A stretch of DNA of 64,000 nucleotides from Deinococcus actinosclerus (lineage in GTDB: Bacteria > Deinococcota > Deinococci > Deinococcales > Deinococcaceae): NCBI RefSeq assembly GCF_001507665.1, contig NZ_CP013910.1, positions 557,501 to 621,500 of the forward strand, read 5' to 3'. The position numbers and the translations under genes are program-made. Every line of letters begins with the position of its first letter. The first letter of the stretch is position 1. The notes under the pieces were generated by a model that saw nothing but the letters and a program-made list of their open reading frames with translations, made no database searches and was not told the origin of the DNA. Below are positions 32,811-45,768 of the stretch, one piece after another.

Positions 32811-34043
32811 ATGACGCACGCCGACCTGCCCGCCCACACCCTTCAGAGCCCCTCGCTGTACTGGTTCATTCCCTCCGGCGGGGACGGCCGCCAGCTCGGC
32901 CAGCCCAGCCGCCCGGCGCACTTCAGTTACCTCTCGCAGGTCGCGCAGGCCGCCGACGTGCTGGGCTTCGACGGCGCGCTGCTCCCCACCGGCGGCACCA
33001 ACGAGGACACCCTGGTCGTCGCCAGCGCCCTGTCGAGCCTCACCCGGCAGCTGCGCTTCCTGGTGGCGCTGCGCCCAGGGCTGCTGTCGCCCGTGCTGGC
33101 CGCGCGCCTGACCGCCTCGCTCGACCGGATCAGCGGCGGCCGCGTGAACCTGAATATCGTGTCCGGCAGCGGCAATTTCGACTTCGAGGGCCTGAATCTC
33201 ACGCAGGCGCAGCGCTACGCCCTGACCGGCGAGTGGCTCGGCGCGTTCCGCGCGCTGCTGCGCGGCGAGACCGTCAGTCAGCAGGGGGAGCATGTCCAGC
33301 TCGACCGTGCCCGCGCCCTGCTGCCCAGCGTGCAGCGCCCCTACCCGCCCATCTACTTCGGAGGCAGCAGCCAGCCCGCGCTGGAGGTCGCTGGGGAACA
33401 CGTGGACGTGTACCTCAGCTGGGGCGAGCGGCCCGAGCAGCTGCGGGAGAAGTTCGAGCAGGTGCGCGCCGAGGCTGCCCGGCATGGCCGCCAGGTGCGC
33501 TTCGGGCTGCGCGCCCACGTCATCGTGCGCCCCACCGAGGACGAAGCCTGGGCGGCGGCCGAGCGCCTGATCGAGGGCGTCAGCGACGAGCAGATCGCGC
33601 AGGCCCACCAGGCCTTCCTCCAGAGCGCCTCCGAGGGGCAGCGCCGCCAGAGTGAACTGAACGGCGGCACCCGCGAATCCCTGCGCGTCGGCAAGAACCT
33701 CTGGGCGGGCGTGGGCCTCGTGCGCGGCGGGGCCGGCACCGCCTTCGTCGGTAGCCCCGAGAACGTCGCCGCCGCGCTGCGCGAGTACCAGGCGCTGGGC
33801 GTCGAGACGTTCATCCTCAGCGGCTACCCCCACCTGGAAGAGGCGTACCGCGTGGCCGAACTGCTGTTCCCCGCGCTGGGCCGCACCAGCCCGGTCTTCA
33901 CGCCGCGCGACGGGCAGCCCCTGACGCACACCAGCACCCCCAGCGCCCACGGGCCCAGCACGCACGCCCCGGCCCTGCGCGCCGGTGAACCCGTCCTGAC
34001 CGACGCCGCGCCCGCTGAACTGGGCCGCTTCCGCAGCATCTGA
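32811..34043 (+). CDS. ssuD: FMNH2-dependent alkanesulfonate monooxygenase (LLM class)
   Basis: 410 residues. A luciferase-like TIM barrel: LYWFIPSGGDGR at the start, AADVLGFDGALLPTGG, RISGGRVNLNIVSGSG and PPIYFGGSSQPALEVA are SsuD-type segments. It desulfonates alkanesulfonates to sulfite and aldehyde using FMNH2 and O2. The C-terminal 40 residues are Ser/Thr/Pro/Ala-rich and probably disordered. AGGAG lies five bases before ATG 32811. A reductase supplying FMNH2 is not in the operon; the flavin reductase at 63.9 kb is a distant candidate. Confidence 0.92.
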   Translation: MTHADLPAHTLQSPSLYWFIPSGGDGRQLGQPSRPAHFSYLSQVAQAADVLGFDGALLPTGGTNEDTLVVASALSSLTRQLRFLVALRPGLLSPVLAARLTASLDRISGGRVNLNIVSGSGNFDFEGLNLTQAQRYALTGEWLGAFRALLRGETVSQQGEHVQLDRARALLPSVQRPYPPIYFGGSSQPALEVAGEHVDVYLSWGERPEQLREKFEQVRAEAARHGRQVRFGLRAHVIVRPTEDEAWAAAERLIEGVSDEQIAQAHQAFLQSASEGQRRQSELNGGTRESLRVGKNLWAGVGLVRGGAGTAFVGSPENVAAALREYQALGVETFILSGYPHLEEAYRVAELLFPALGRTSPVFTPRDGQPLTHTSTPSAHGPSTHAPALRAGEPVLTDAAPAELGRFRSI

Positions 34044-34050
34044 GCGCCGC

Positions 34051-34131
34051 CCAGCCCACCCAGACCGATCCACCCAGACCCAGCCCACCCGGACCCATCC
34101 ACGGGAGGGGGCCCTCATCCCCGCCCCCTCC
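34051..34131 (+). repeat. Direct repeat and hairpin between ssuD and ssuA
   Basis: A 22-base unit beginning CCAGCCCACCC occurs at 34051-34072 and 34080-34101 with 20 of 22 positions identical. It is followed by a perfect stem GGAGGGGG / CCCCCTCC (34104-34111 / 34124-34131). It could balance expression of the enzyme and the binding protein. Confidence 0.5.
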
Positions 34132-34158
34132 ATTCCCAAATCCCATCAGGAGACTCCC

Positions 34159-35142
34159 ATGACCACCCGACTGCGTTCCGCTGCCCTGACCCTCACCGCC
34201 CTCGCCCTCGGCGCGCTGTCCACCGCGCGGGCCGTCACCTTCACCATCGGCTACCAGAAAGGCGGCATCCCGAACATCCTCAAGGCGCGCGGGACCCTCG
34301 ACAGGTACGCCGCGCAGGGCATCGATTTCCGCTGGGTGCTGTTCACCGCCGGGCCGCCCCTGCTGGAAGCCGCCAACGCCGGCGCCGTGGACTTCGGCAG
34401 TGTCGGCAACGCCCCGGGCGTGTTCGCCCTGGCGGGCGGCGCCGACCTGAAGTACGTGGGCGTGACCGTCAACCAGAGCGACACCACCGAGGCCGTCATC
34501 GTCCCGAAGAATTCCGGGATCCAGAAGGTCAGCGACCTGAAAGGCAAACGCATCGGCGTGGCCCGCGGCAGCAGCGCGCACGCCTTCCTGTACAGCGTGC
34601 TGCGCAGCGCGGGACTGACCTTCAATGACGTGACGGTCGTGCCACTGCTGCCACCCGACGCGCGCCCCGCCTTCGAGAACGGCAGCATCGACGCCTGGGC
34701 CATCTGGGACCCGTTCCTCACCACTGCCCTGCAGAGCAGCGGCGGCCGCGTCCTGCGCGACCATGCGGGCCTCGGACGCGGGGACAACTACCACCTCGTG
34801 CCGGGCAGCGTCCTGAAGAACGCCGAGAAGAAGCGCGCCCTGCAGGTCCTGCTGGCCGAACTGGAAAGTGCCGCCAACTGGGCAAACGTGAACCGCCAGA
34901 CCGTCATCAACCAGTTCAGCGACGAACTCGGCATTCCGAAAAGTGTCCTGGCGGTGACCGTGCCCAAGAGCGTGCCCTTCAACATCCGGCCCTTCCGTGC
35001 CTCGGACCTGAAACCGCTCCAGGCTCTCTCGGTCGCGTTCCGCGAGGCGGGCGTCCTGCCGCGCGACGTGCCCCTCGGCCCGCAGACCTACGTGACCCTC
35101 CCGGCATTCCGCGCCGCGCTGCCCGCCCTGGGGCTCAAGTGA
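34159..35142 (+). CDS. ssuA: Aliphatic sulfonate ABC transporter substrate-binding protein
   Basis: 327 residues. The signal peptide ends near STARA. FTIGYQKGGIPNILKARGTLDRY, AGAVDFGSVGNAPGVFALAGGADLKYVG and FENGSIDAWAIWDPF are SsuA hallmarks. It captures alkanesulfonates outside the membrane for SsuBC. AGGAG precedes ATG 34159. Its stop overlaps the GTG of ssuC (GTGA). Confidence 0.93.
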   Translation: MTTRLRSAALTLTALALGALSTARAVTFTIGYQKGGIPNILKARGTLDRYAAQGIDFRWVLFTAGPPLLEAANAGAVDFGSVGNAPGVFALAGGADLKYVGVTVNQSDTTEAVIVPKNSGIQKVSDLKGKRIGVARGSSAHAFLYSVLRSAGLTFNDVTVVPLLPPDARPAFENGSIDAWAIWDPFLTTALQSSGGRVLRDHAGLGRGDNYHLVPGSVLKNAEKKRALQVLLAELESAANWANVNRQTVINQFSDELGIPKSVLAVTVPKSVPFNIRPFRASDLKPLQALSVAFREAGVLPRDVPLGPQTYVTLPAFRAALPALGLK

Positions 35143-35981
35143 CGGTCGGCACGGGGGCCGAGGGGCGGCGGACGCGGGCCCTCCCGACGGCTCAGACTGC
35201 GCCCGCTGCCAGCCGTCAACCTGGGCGTGGGTGGCAGGGCGAGTGGGTGCGCTGGCTGGTGCCGCTCCTGATCGTGCTGGGCTGGCAGCTGGCCGCCAGC
35301 ACCGGTCTGCTCAACCCGCGTGTCCTCCCGGCGCCCAGCGCCGTCGTGGGGGCTGCCTGGGAGCTGACGCGCAGCGGCGACCTGGGCCGCCACTTCCTGA
35401 TCAGCCTCCAGCGCGCCGGGCTGGGCATCCTGATCGGCGGGGGGCTGGGCTTCACGTTCGGTGTCCTGACCGGCACCGTCCGCGCCGCGAACCTGCTCCT
35501 CGACACGACCTTCCAGATGATCCGCACCATTCCGAACCTCGCGCTGATCCCGCTGGTGATCCTGTGGTTCGGGATCGGCGAGAGCGGCAAGGTGTTCCTG
35601 ATCGCCCTGGCCACCTTCTTCCCGGTGTACCTGAACACCCTGCACGGCGTGACCGGCATCGACCCGCGCCTGACCGAGATGGCCCGCGTGTACGGCCTCT
35701 CGCCGCTCGACACCTTCCGCCGCGTCACGCTGCCCGGCGCGCTCCCCGGCGTGCTGGTGGGCGTGCGTTACGCGCTGGGTATCTCCTGGCTGGCGCTGGT
35801 CGTCAGCGAGTCCTTCGGCGCGAGCAGCGGCATCGGCTTCCTGGCTATGGACGCCCGCGAGTTCTTCCGCACCGACGTGATCGTCCTCGCCATCCTGATC
35901 TACGCCCTGATCGGCAAGGCGGCCGACGTCCTGGTCCGCGCCCTGGAACGCCGCCTGCTGCCCTGGCAGGTGAGCGCGTGA
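35139..35981 (+). CDS. ssuC: Aliphatic sulfonate ABC transporter permease
   Basis: 280 residues with about six membrane helices after a 35-residue polar N terminus. RTIPNLALIPLVILWFGIGE is the SsuC/TauC-type segment, and MARVYGLSPLDTFRRVTLPGALPGVLVG is the EAA loop contacting SsuB. The GTG start overlaps the ssuA stop, and its own stop overlaps the ssuB start, so the three transporter genes are translationally chained. Confidence 0.93.
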   Translation: MTVGTGAEGRRTRALPTAQTAPAASRQPGRGWQGEWVRWLVPLLIVLGWQLAASTGLLNPRVLPAPSAVVGAAWELTRSGDLGRHFLISLQRAGLGILIGGGLGFTFGVLTGTVRAANLLLDTTFQMIRTIPNLALIPLVILWFGIGESGKVFLIALATFFPVYLNTLHGVTGIDPRLTEMARVYGLSPLDTFRRVTLPGALPGVLVGVRYALGISWLALVVSESFGASSGIGFLAMDAREFFRTDVIVLAILIYALIGKAADVLVRALERRLLPWQVSA

Positions 35982-36703
35982 CCGCCGCCCCCACCCTGAC
36001 GGGTGACCTGACGTCCGCCGGCGTGCCCATCGACCTGCGGGACCTGAGTGCCGCGTACGGCGAGCACGTCATCCTGCGCGACCTGACCCTGAGCGTCACC
36101 CCCGGCGAACGCGTCGCGCTGGTCGGCGCGAGCGGCGGCGGCAAGACCACCCTGCTGCGCGCCCTGGCCGGCCTGATCCCCACGCAGGGCACCCTGCGCA
36201 TCGGCACCGGCTCCCCGGTCCGCACCCGGGTCATGTTCCAAGAAGACCGCCTGCTGCCCTGGCTGGGCGCGCTGGACAACGTCGCCCTGGGCCTGGCGCG
36301 CCCCGAACGCCACCGCGCTGCCCGCGCCCTGCGGGACGTGGGGCTCGCCGGGCGGGAACGCGCCTACCCGCATGAACTGAGCGGCGGGCAGCGCCAGCGG
36401 GTCGCCCTGGCCCGTGCCCTGGCCCACAGACCGGACCTGCTGCTCCTTGACGAACCCTTCGGCGCGCTCGACGCCCTGACCCGCGCCGACATGCACGACC
36501 TGCTCGACACGCTGCTGACCGACACGGGCGCCACCACCCTCCTCGTCACGCACGACCTGGACGAGGCGCTGAAACTCACGGACCGCGTGCTGCTGCTGCG
36601 CGCCGGGCAGGTCGCGCTGGACCTCCCGGTGCCGCTGGCCCGGCCCCGCCGCCGCCTGGACACCGAGCCGCTGCGCGCCCACCTGGAAACGCAGCTGCAC
36701 TGA
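35978..36703 (+). CDS. ssuB: Aliphatic sulfonate ABC transporter ATPase
   Basis: 241 residues. Walker A is GASGGGKTT, the Q-loop MFQEDRLLPW, the signature LSGGQRQRVALARAL, Walker B LLLLDEPFGALD, and the switch His is in THDLDEAL. MFQEDRLLPW is characteristic of the SsuB/TauB group. It powers sulfonate uptake through SsuC. Start GTG 35978 overlaps the ssuC stop. Confidence 0.94.
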   Translation: MTAAPTLTGDLTSAGVPIDLRDLSAAYGEHVILRDLTLSVTPGERVALVGASGGGKTTLLRALAGLIPTQGTLRIGTGSPVRTRVMFQEDRLLPWLGALDNVALGLARPERHRAARALRDVGLAGRERAYPHELSGGQRQRVALARALAHRPDLLLLDEPFGALDALTRADMHDLLDTLLTDTGATTLLVTHDLDEALKLTDRVLLLRAGQVALDLPVPLARPRRRLDTEPLRAHLETQLH

Positions 36704-36708
36704 TCCAC

Positions 36709-36801
36709 CCCGGCACGCCGGGTTCAGGCGCCCTCCGGAACGCGCTGAGGCGACCTTCACACAACAGCGCCGCAGCCTGTGGTTCAGGGCGAGCGGCGCT
36801 G
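36709..36801. terminator. Two hairpins after the ssu operon
   Basis: CCCGG-cacg-CCGGG (36709-36722), then a perfect nine-base stem CAGCGCCGC / GCGGCGCTG (36765-36773 / 36793-36801) with a 19-base loop, lie between ssuB and the convergent gene. Confidence 0.5.
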
Positions 36802-36851
36802 CCATTGGGTCAGGCCCTGGACCTCAGCTCAGGTCGGCAGGGGAAGCGGCT

Positions 36852-37346
36852 TCAGGCGCGCAGCAGGCGGCCCAGCAGGGCCAGCTGCCCCACGTGGTAC
36901 GCGGTGTGATCGGCTACCAGCAGGAATTCCCGCAGCCACGTCTGCCCGCCCGCGTTCACGCCGTTCGGGACCACCGCCAGCAGGTCGGTTGCCGGGTCGT
37001 CCAGCAGGGTCAGCAGGTCGCGCAGGTCCTCCCGGTACGCGGCCACCTGCGCCGCCCAGTCCCGCGCCGCGCCCGCCGGGTCGTGCGGCCAGTACCCCTG
37101 AGGCCAACGGACCTCCGCATAATCGTCATCCTGGATGAAGTTCAGGATGTCGCGCTGCGTGAACCGCAGGTGCCACAGCACCTCCGACGCCGAGTACGGC
37201 AGACCGGGAAGGCGCTCGCCCGCACGGGCGGTCGGGAAGTCGTCCAGCACCTCGTCCAGCGTGATGTGCGCCTGGGCCTGGGTCAGCAGCGCGCGCACGT
37301 GGGCGCGCAGAGCCGCGTCCGCTTCGGGGGTCAGTCCGGTCGTCAT
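36852..37346 (-). CDS. DinB/DfsB-family protein
   Basis: 164 residues, four-helix-bundle type. LPYSASEVLWHLRFTQRDIL and LLVADHTAYHVGQLALL supply the three His of the DinB metal site (WHL, DHTAYH). The family includes thiol-S-transferases using bacillithiol or mycothiol, and many uncharacterised members; this family is expanded in Deinococcus. ATG 37346 is preferred over the longer frame: TACGGT lies five bases upstream, and the extra residues would be read through the proS terminator hairpin. Confidence 0.8.
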   Translation of the reverse strand: MTTGLTPEADAALRAHVRALLTQAQAHITLDEVLDDFPTARAGERLPGLPYSASEVLWHLRFTQRDILNFIQDDDYAEVRWPQGYWPHDPAGAARDWAAQVAAYREDLRDLLTLLDDPATDLLAVVPNGVNAGGQTWLREFLLVADHTAYHVGQLALLGRLLRA

Positions 37347-37371
37347 GCCCCACCGTACGCCCCACCGGATG

Positions 37372-37397
37372 AAAAAACCTCCCGCTGCGGGGAGGTT
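37372..37397 (-). terminator. Rho-independent terminator of proS
   Basis: On the minus strand AACCTCCC pairs with GGGAGGTT around a short loop and is followed by a run of T (complement of 37372-37377). Confidence 0.85.
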
Positions 37398-37418
37398 CAC
37401 TTCCGGTGATCCAGTTGG

Positions 37419-38903
<1,485 letters not shown>

Positions 38904-39011
38904 CGCCCCGCATGATACCGGGCGCGGGCAAAGCGCCGCGCCGAACCGGGCACGCGTCCGCTGCGCCACCCTGCGGATGCCGGGTCAGGCCGGGTGGGGG
39001 AGACTGGGCCT

Positions 39012-39512
39012 ATGAGTCCCGAGCCCGTGTTCTTCTACCGGACGGCACATCCGTTCTCGAATTTTCACCCCAGCGTGTTCACTGACGGCGGCGTGACGTA
39101 CCACTGCGCCGAGCAGTACCTGATGGCCCGCAAGGCCGCGCTGTTCGGGGATGAGGTGACCCGGCGGGCGATCCTGGCCGCCCGCACGCCGGGCGAGTGC
39201 AAGGCGCTGGGCCGCCGCGTGAGCCCGTACGACGAGGCCCGCTGGGCGCAGGAACGGTTCGGAGCAGCGCTGGACATGCTGCGTCTGAAGTTCGGTCAGA
39301 ACGCGCGGCTGCGGGCGGCGCTGCTGGGCACTGGCGAGGCAGAGCTGGTGGAGGCCGCCCCGAACGACCGGATCTGGGGCGCGGGGTTCAGCGAGCAGGA
39401 CGCGCCGGGCGCGCGGCAGGCGTGGGGGGAGAACCTGCTGGGCCGCGCGCTGATGGCGGTACGCGCGGAGCTGACGGCGGATGACGGTTCCCTCAAGGTC
39501 GGGTCAGGCTGA
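39012..39512 (+). CDS. NADAR-domain protein (YbiA-like)
   Basis: 166 residues, a single NADAR domain: FFYRTAHPFSNFHPSVF, YHCAEQYLMARKA, and NDRIWGAGFSEQDAPGARQAWGENLLGRALM match the family. NADAR proteins cut N-glycosidic bonds; YbiA acts on riboflavin-pathway intermediates, and other members remove ADP-ribose from guanine in DNA or RNA. No DarT-like transferase is adjacent, so a metabolic role is as likely. ATG 39012 is preferred to the upstream in-frame start because the domain begins right after it. Confidence 0.88.
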   Translation: MSPEPVFFYRTAHPFSNFHPSVFTDGGVTYHCAEQYLMARKAALFGDEVTRRAILAARTPGECKALGRRVSPYDEARWAQERFGAALDMLRLKFGQNARLRAALLGTGEAELVEAAPNDRIWGAGFSEQDAPGARQAWGENLLGRALMAVRAELTADDGSLKVGSG

Positions 39513-39563
39513 CCTGAATGGTCCTGTCATGGGGCGGCCATCTGGCCGGGCGACACTGCTCGC

Positions 39564-39827
39564 ATGACGAAGATGAATGCCGGCGAGATCAGTGAGCACA
39601 TCGCGCAGACCGTGAAGGCCCGCCTGGAGCAGGGCGGCGAGCATCTTCAGGTGAAGGACGTGAACGGTGAGCACGTGGGCACCGTGGACCACATGGACGG
39701 CGAGCGCGTGAAGCTCACGAAGACGGACAGCGCGGACGGGCAGCACCATTACCTGAGCCTGGATCAGGTCGAGAGCGTGGATGACGTGGCGGTGTACCTG
39801 AACGTGGAGCGCAGCGCCATCGCGTAA
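39564..39827 (+). CDS. DUF2171 protein
   Basis: 87 residues. HLQVKDVNGEHVGTVDHMDGERVKLTKTDSADGQHHYLSLDQVESVDD is the DUF2171/PRC-barrel-like pattern common in Deinococcus and soil bacteria, with no known function. GACACT lies six bases before ATG. A strong terminator follows, so it is a single-gene unit. Confidence 0.82.
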   Translation: MTKMNAGEISEHIAQTVKARLEQGGEHLQVKDVNGEHVGTVDHMDGERVKLTKTDSADGQHHYLSLDQVESVDDVAVYLNVERSAIA

Positions 39828-39847
39828 CCCAGCCTGTTGACCCCCTG

Positions 39848-39878
39848 GCGGCGTGACGAGCAGGTCACGCCGCTTTTT
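39848..39878 (+). terminator. Rho-independent terminator of the DUF2171 gene
   Basis: GCGGCGTGAC (39848-39857) pairs perfectly with GTCACGCCGC (39864-39873) over a six-base loop and is followed by TTTTT. Confidence 0.9.
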
Positions 39879-40028
39879 CGTGTCCTTCCGGAACGTTCAG
39901 GTAGCCTCAAGTGTTCCTGAGGGAGCGTGAAGGTGCGCCTCAGGGAGGGGCCGGGGTGGGCGCCTAGGGTGGTGAGCGGAACGGTTTAACGTCATACGAC
40001 CTCATTCGCGCGACCCCTGGAGGTCCCC

Positions 40029-40865
40029 ATGCCCACGATTCAGACGAAGCACGCCCACGCCCCGCAGACCGAGCTGTACTACGAGACCTATGGCCAGGGC
40101 CGCCCGGTCGTGCTCATTCACGGCTGGCCGCTGTCGGGCCGCATGTGGGAAGGGCAGATCGACGCGCTGCGCCACGCGGGGTATCAGGTCGTGTCGTATG
40201 ACCGCCGCGGCTTCGGCCAGAGCGGTAAGACCGCGACCGGCTACACCTACGACGTGTTCGCCAGTGACCTGAAGGACCTGCTGGAGGCACTGAACCTGAC
40301 CGACGTGACGCTGGTGGGCTTCAGCATGGGCGGGGGCGAGGTCAGCCGCTACGCCGGGCTGTACGGCACGGACCGCGTGCGCAGCGCGATGCTCGTGGCG
40401 TCTGTCGCGCCGTACCTGCTCAAGACCGCTGACAATCCGGACGGCGGCATGAGCGTGGAGGACATCGAGGGCATGGTCAAGCAGGTCGCGCAGAACCGCC
40501 CGCAGTTCCTCGCGGGCTTCACGAAGAAGTTCCTGAACTGGGACGAGAACGGTAGGGAGCTGGGCGACGAGTTCCTGGATTTCGCGGCCATGATGTACCT
40601 GCAGGCGTCCCCGGTCGCCACGCAGGAGTGCGTGCGCGCCTTCGGCGAGACGGACTTCCGCGCGGATCTGGCGCGGCTGAGCGTGCCGACGCTCGTCGTG
40701 CACGGCGACAAGGACCAGATCGTGCCGCTGGAGGCGAGCGGGCAGCGCGTGCCGCAGTACGCGCCGAATGCCGAGCTGCACGTGATGACGGGTGCGCCTC
40801 ACGGCCTGAACGCCACGCATGGCGACGAGTTCAACAAGATTCTGCTGGACTTCGTGGCCCGCTGA
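40029..40865 (+). CDS. Alpha/beta hydrolase, non-haem haloperoxidase/esterase type
   Basis: 278 residues. [15 protein letters not shown] gives the oxyanion region, [11 protein letters not shown] follows, and [12 protein letters not shown] holds the nucleophile Ser. The acid is the Asp of HGDKDQIVP and the His that of [10 protein letters not shown]. The family (cofactor-free haloperoxidases, also arylesterases) acts on small esters or can perhydrolyse; the natural substrate is unknown. TGGAGG precedes ATG 40029. The leader upstream contains a CCTGAGG/CCTCAGG stem and a TAGGGT hexamer. Confidence 0.9.
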   Translation: MPTIQTKHAHAPQTELYYETYGQGRPVVLIHGWPLSGRMWEGQIDALRHAGYQVVSYDRRGFGQSGKTATGYTYDVFASDLKDLLEALNLTDVTLVGFSMGGGEVSRYAGLYGTDRVRSAMLVASVAPYLLKTADNPDGGMSVEDIEGMVKQVAQNRPQFLAGFTKKFLNWDENGRELGDEFLDFAAMMYLQASPVATQECVRAFGETDFRADLARLSVPTLVVHGDKDQIVPLEASGQRVPQYAPNAELHVMTGAPHGLNATHGDEFNKILLDFVAR

Positions 40866-40941
40866 GTCACGACTGAACTGGGGTGGTCCGGCCGCGTGCC
40901 GGGCCGCCCTTTGCGTTGGTGGGGGAGGAGGCACCCCCATC

Positions 40942-40957
40942 TTGGAAACAGTTCCAA
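40942..40957. promoter_or_regulatory. LacI-type operator in the amylosucrase promoter
   Basis: TTGGAA-ACAG-TTCCAA is a perfect 6-4-6 palindrome. It lies between a possible -35 (40942) and the -10 TATGCT (40966-40971), which stands nine bases before the start. Confidence 0.65.
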
Positions 40958-40980
40958 AATCTGGGTATGCTGGGGGGGCC

Positions 40981-42930
<1,950 letters not shown>

Positions 42931-42946
42931 CCGGCGGCCGGGGCGG

Positions 42947-44134
42947 TCACTCCGGCGCGGCCGCCTCGTCGCCCGGCAGGGCGGGCAGGGTGAAGTGCAC
43001 CTGCACGCCCTCGGGGCGCGACTCGATCCAGATGTGGCCCCCGTGACGTTCCACCACCCGGCGGCACACCGCCAGCCCGATGCCGTTGCCGCCCGCCGCC
43101 GCGCGCGAGTGCAGCCGCTGGAACATCCCGAACACCTGCTCGGCGTGCTTCTGCGGGATGCCGATGCCGTTGTCCGTCACCGTGAACTGCACCCACGCCC
43201 CCTGCGCCTGCGCGGACAGATGCACCCGCAGCGGCCTGGGCGAACGGAATTTCAGGGCGTTGCCGAGCAGGTTCGCCAGCAGCTGCCGCACCTGCGGGGC
43301 GTTGGCCTGCACCTCCGGCAGGTCGTCACGGGTGACGCGCGCGCCCTCCGGCCAGGGCAGCGCGCGGGCCACCTCGTCCCACACGACGCCCAGATTCATC
43401 GGACTCAGGGGCGGCTGCGTCGCCACGTTCGACAGGGTCAGGATGTCCCGCACGAGCTGCCGCGCGCGGAACGCCTGCTCCGTGATGCGCTGCAGGTACG
43501 TGTCGGCCCGCTCGTCGAGCACCTTGCCGGTATACCGGTGGCGCAGGATGTCCGCGTACGCCCCCAGGGTCCGCAGCGGCTCCTGCAGGTCGTGACTCGC
43601 CACGTACGCGAACTGGGCCAGCGCCTGATTGCGGTCCTCCAGTTCGGCGTTCTGCCGCTCCAGTTTCGCCTGACTGGCGGCCAGCGCCTGCGTGCGTTCC
43701 TGAATGCGGCTCTCCAGCTGGGCATTCAGGCGCGCGGCCTCCAGCTCGGCCAGTTTGCGCCGCGTGATGTTCTCGTGCGCCACCAGCGCGAACCGCGCGC
43801 CGTCCTGCTCGAAGGCCGTGACGCGCGCCACGAAGAAGCGCTGCTCGGTGGGCGAGTGGCACGGGTATTCCAGCTCGAACAGGGTCTCCTGGCCGGCCAG
43901 CACCGCGCGGATGCCCACCGCGATCTGCTGGGCGTCACGCCGGTCGGCACCCAGGGCCGCCTCGCACACCGACAGGTAGTTCACTCCCACGTCGTCATCG
44001 CCGCCGTTTTCGCGCGCGAAGGTCCGCCACGCCTCGTTCACGGCCAGGATCACGCCCCGGTCGTCGAGGATGGCGATGATGGCCGACAGCGCGTCGAACG
44101 CTGCACCCGCAAACCGCTGCGGCACCGTCTTCAC
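42947..44134 (-). CDS. PAS-domain sensor histidine kinase
   Basis: 395 residues, no membrane segment. A PAS domain (about 10-130, AIIAILDDRGVILAVNEAWRTFA) is followed by a coiled coil, the H-box ASHDLQEPLRTL (phosphorylated His), and the ATP domain with N-box LLGNALKF, G1 DNGIGIP and G2 GGNGIGLAV. This phytochrome-like kinase type often pairs with stand-alone CheY-like proteins; one is divergent 118 bases away. The GTG start at 44134 overlaps the TGA of a 16-residue leaderless micro-ORF. Confidence 0.9.
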   Translation of the reverse strand: MKTVPQRFAGAAFDALSAIIAILDDRGVILAVNEAWRTFARENGGDDDVGVNYLSVCEAALGADRRDAQQIAVGIRAVLAGQETLFELEYPCHSPTEQRFFVARVTAFEQDGARFALVAHENITRRKLAELEAARLNAQLESRIQERTQALAASQAKLERQNAELEDRNQALAQFAYVASHDLQEPLRTLGAYADILRHRYTGKVLDERADTYLQRITEQAFRARQLVRDILTLSNVATQPPLSPMNLGVVWDEVARALPWPEGARVTRDDLPEVQANAPQVRQLLANLLGNALKFRSPRPLRVHLSAQAQGAWVQFTVTDNGIGIPQKHAEQVFGMFQRLHSRAAAGGNGIGLAVCRRVVERHGGHIWIESRPEGVQVHFTLPALPGDEAAAPE

Positions 44135-44181
44135 ACCCGGCCCGCGACCGTGGGGCGGGCGCGGCGGCCGGCGCAGGCAGT
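44131..44181 (-). CDS. 16-residue leaderless micro-ORF overlapping the kinase start
   Basis: TAGGGT (44188-44193) is six bases before ATG 44181, exactly the leaderless layout used by real genes here. The frame reads MTACAGRRARPTVAGRV less one Arg (16 residues) and ends in GTGTGA, where the second GTG starts the kinase. Probable role: delivers ribosomes to the kinase by termination-reinitiation. Confidence 0.45.
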   Translation of the reverse strand, partial: TACAGRRARPTVAGRV

Positions 44182-44251
44182 CATGACGTCACCCTAGCAT
44201 CTTCCCGGGAAGCGCATATCCTCCGGGCGTCCCATGCGCTAAGGTGAGGCG

Positions 44252-44686
44252 ATGTCCAGACCCTTTACCGTCCTACTGGTCGAGGACGAGCTCGCCGACG
44301 CCGAACTGTTTCAGGATCTGCTGGCCGAGGTGGCCGCCGATATTCGCGTGGAGCACGTCGAGAACGGACAGGCCGCCCTGGAACTCCTGCAGCGGCCCCA
44401 CGCGCCGCGCCCCGATCTGATCGTGCTCGACCTGAACATGCCGGTCATGAACGGCCACGATTTCCTGGTGCAGGCCAAGACCGTGCCGGACCTGCGGGCC
44501 ATTCCCGTGATGGTGCTGTCCACCAGCGACCACCCGGACGACATTCACCGCGCCTACGACGGCTACGCCAGCGGGTACGTGGTCAAGCCCGGCAGCTACC
44601 GGGAGTACACCCAGGTGCTCGACACCGTGCAGGCCTACTGGCGCGGCCTGGTGCGCCTGCCACGCCTGGAAGACCTGGCCCGCTGA
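44252..44686 (+). CDS. Single-domain response regulator (Rcp1/CheY-like)
   Basis: 144 residues, receiver domain only. VEDELAD has the acidic pair, Asp60 in IVLDLNMP is the phosphoacceptor, LSTSD the switch Thr/Ser, and VVKPGS the conserved Lys. There is no output domain, so it signals by protein contact. It diverges from the PAS kinase. TAAGGT (44240-44245) is six bases before ATG 44252. Confidence 0.93.
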   Translation: MSRPFTVLLVEDELADAELFQDLLAEVAADIRVEHVENGQAALELLQRPHAPRPDLIVLDLNMPVMNGHDFLVQAKTVPDLRAIPVMVLSTSDHPDDIHRAYDGYASGYVVKPGSYREYTQVLDTVQAYWRGLVRLPRLEDLAR

Positions 44687-44706
44687 CCGGGAAGGGCACA
44701 AGGGCG

Positions 44707-44736
44707 GGAGGGGCACCTGACTGCGGGCGCCCCTCC
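44707..44736. terminator. Hairpin between response regulator and PiT gene
   Basis: GGAGGGGC (44707-44714) pairs with GCCCCTCC (44729-44736) between convergent genes; TGTT follows on the plus strand. Confidence 0.55.
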
Positions 44737-44764
44737 TGTTCGTTGCTTTCTGTGCGTGGACGGC

Positions 44765-45760
<996 letters not shown>

Positions 45761-45768
45761 ACCAGTCC

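Noticed and set aside
38904..39011. T-box leader for proS
   Set aside because: The proS transcript appears leaderless (TATCAT eight bases before ATG); no T-box bulge or specifier structure.
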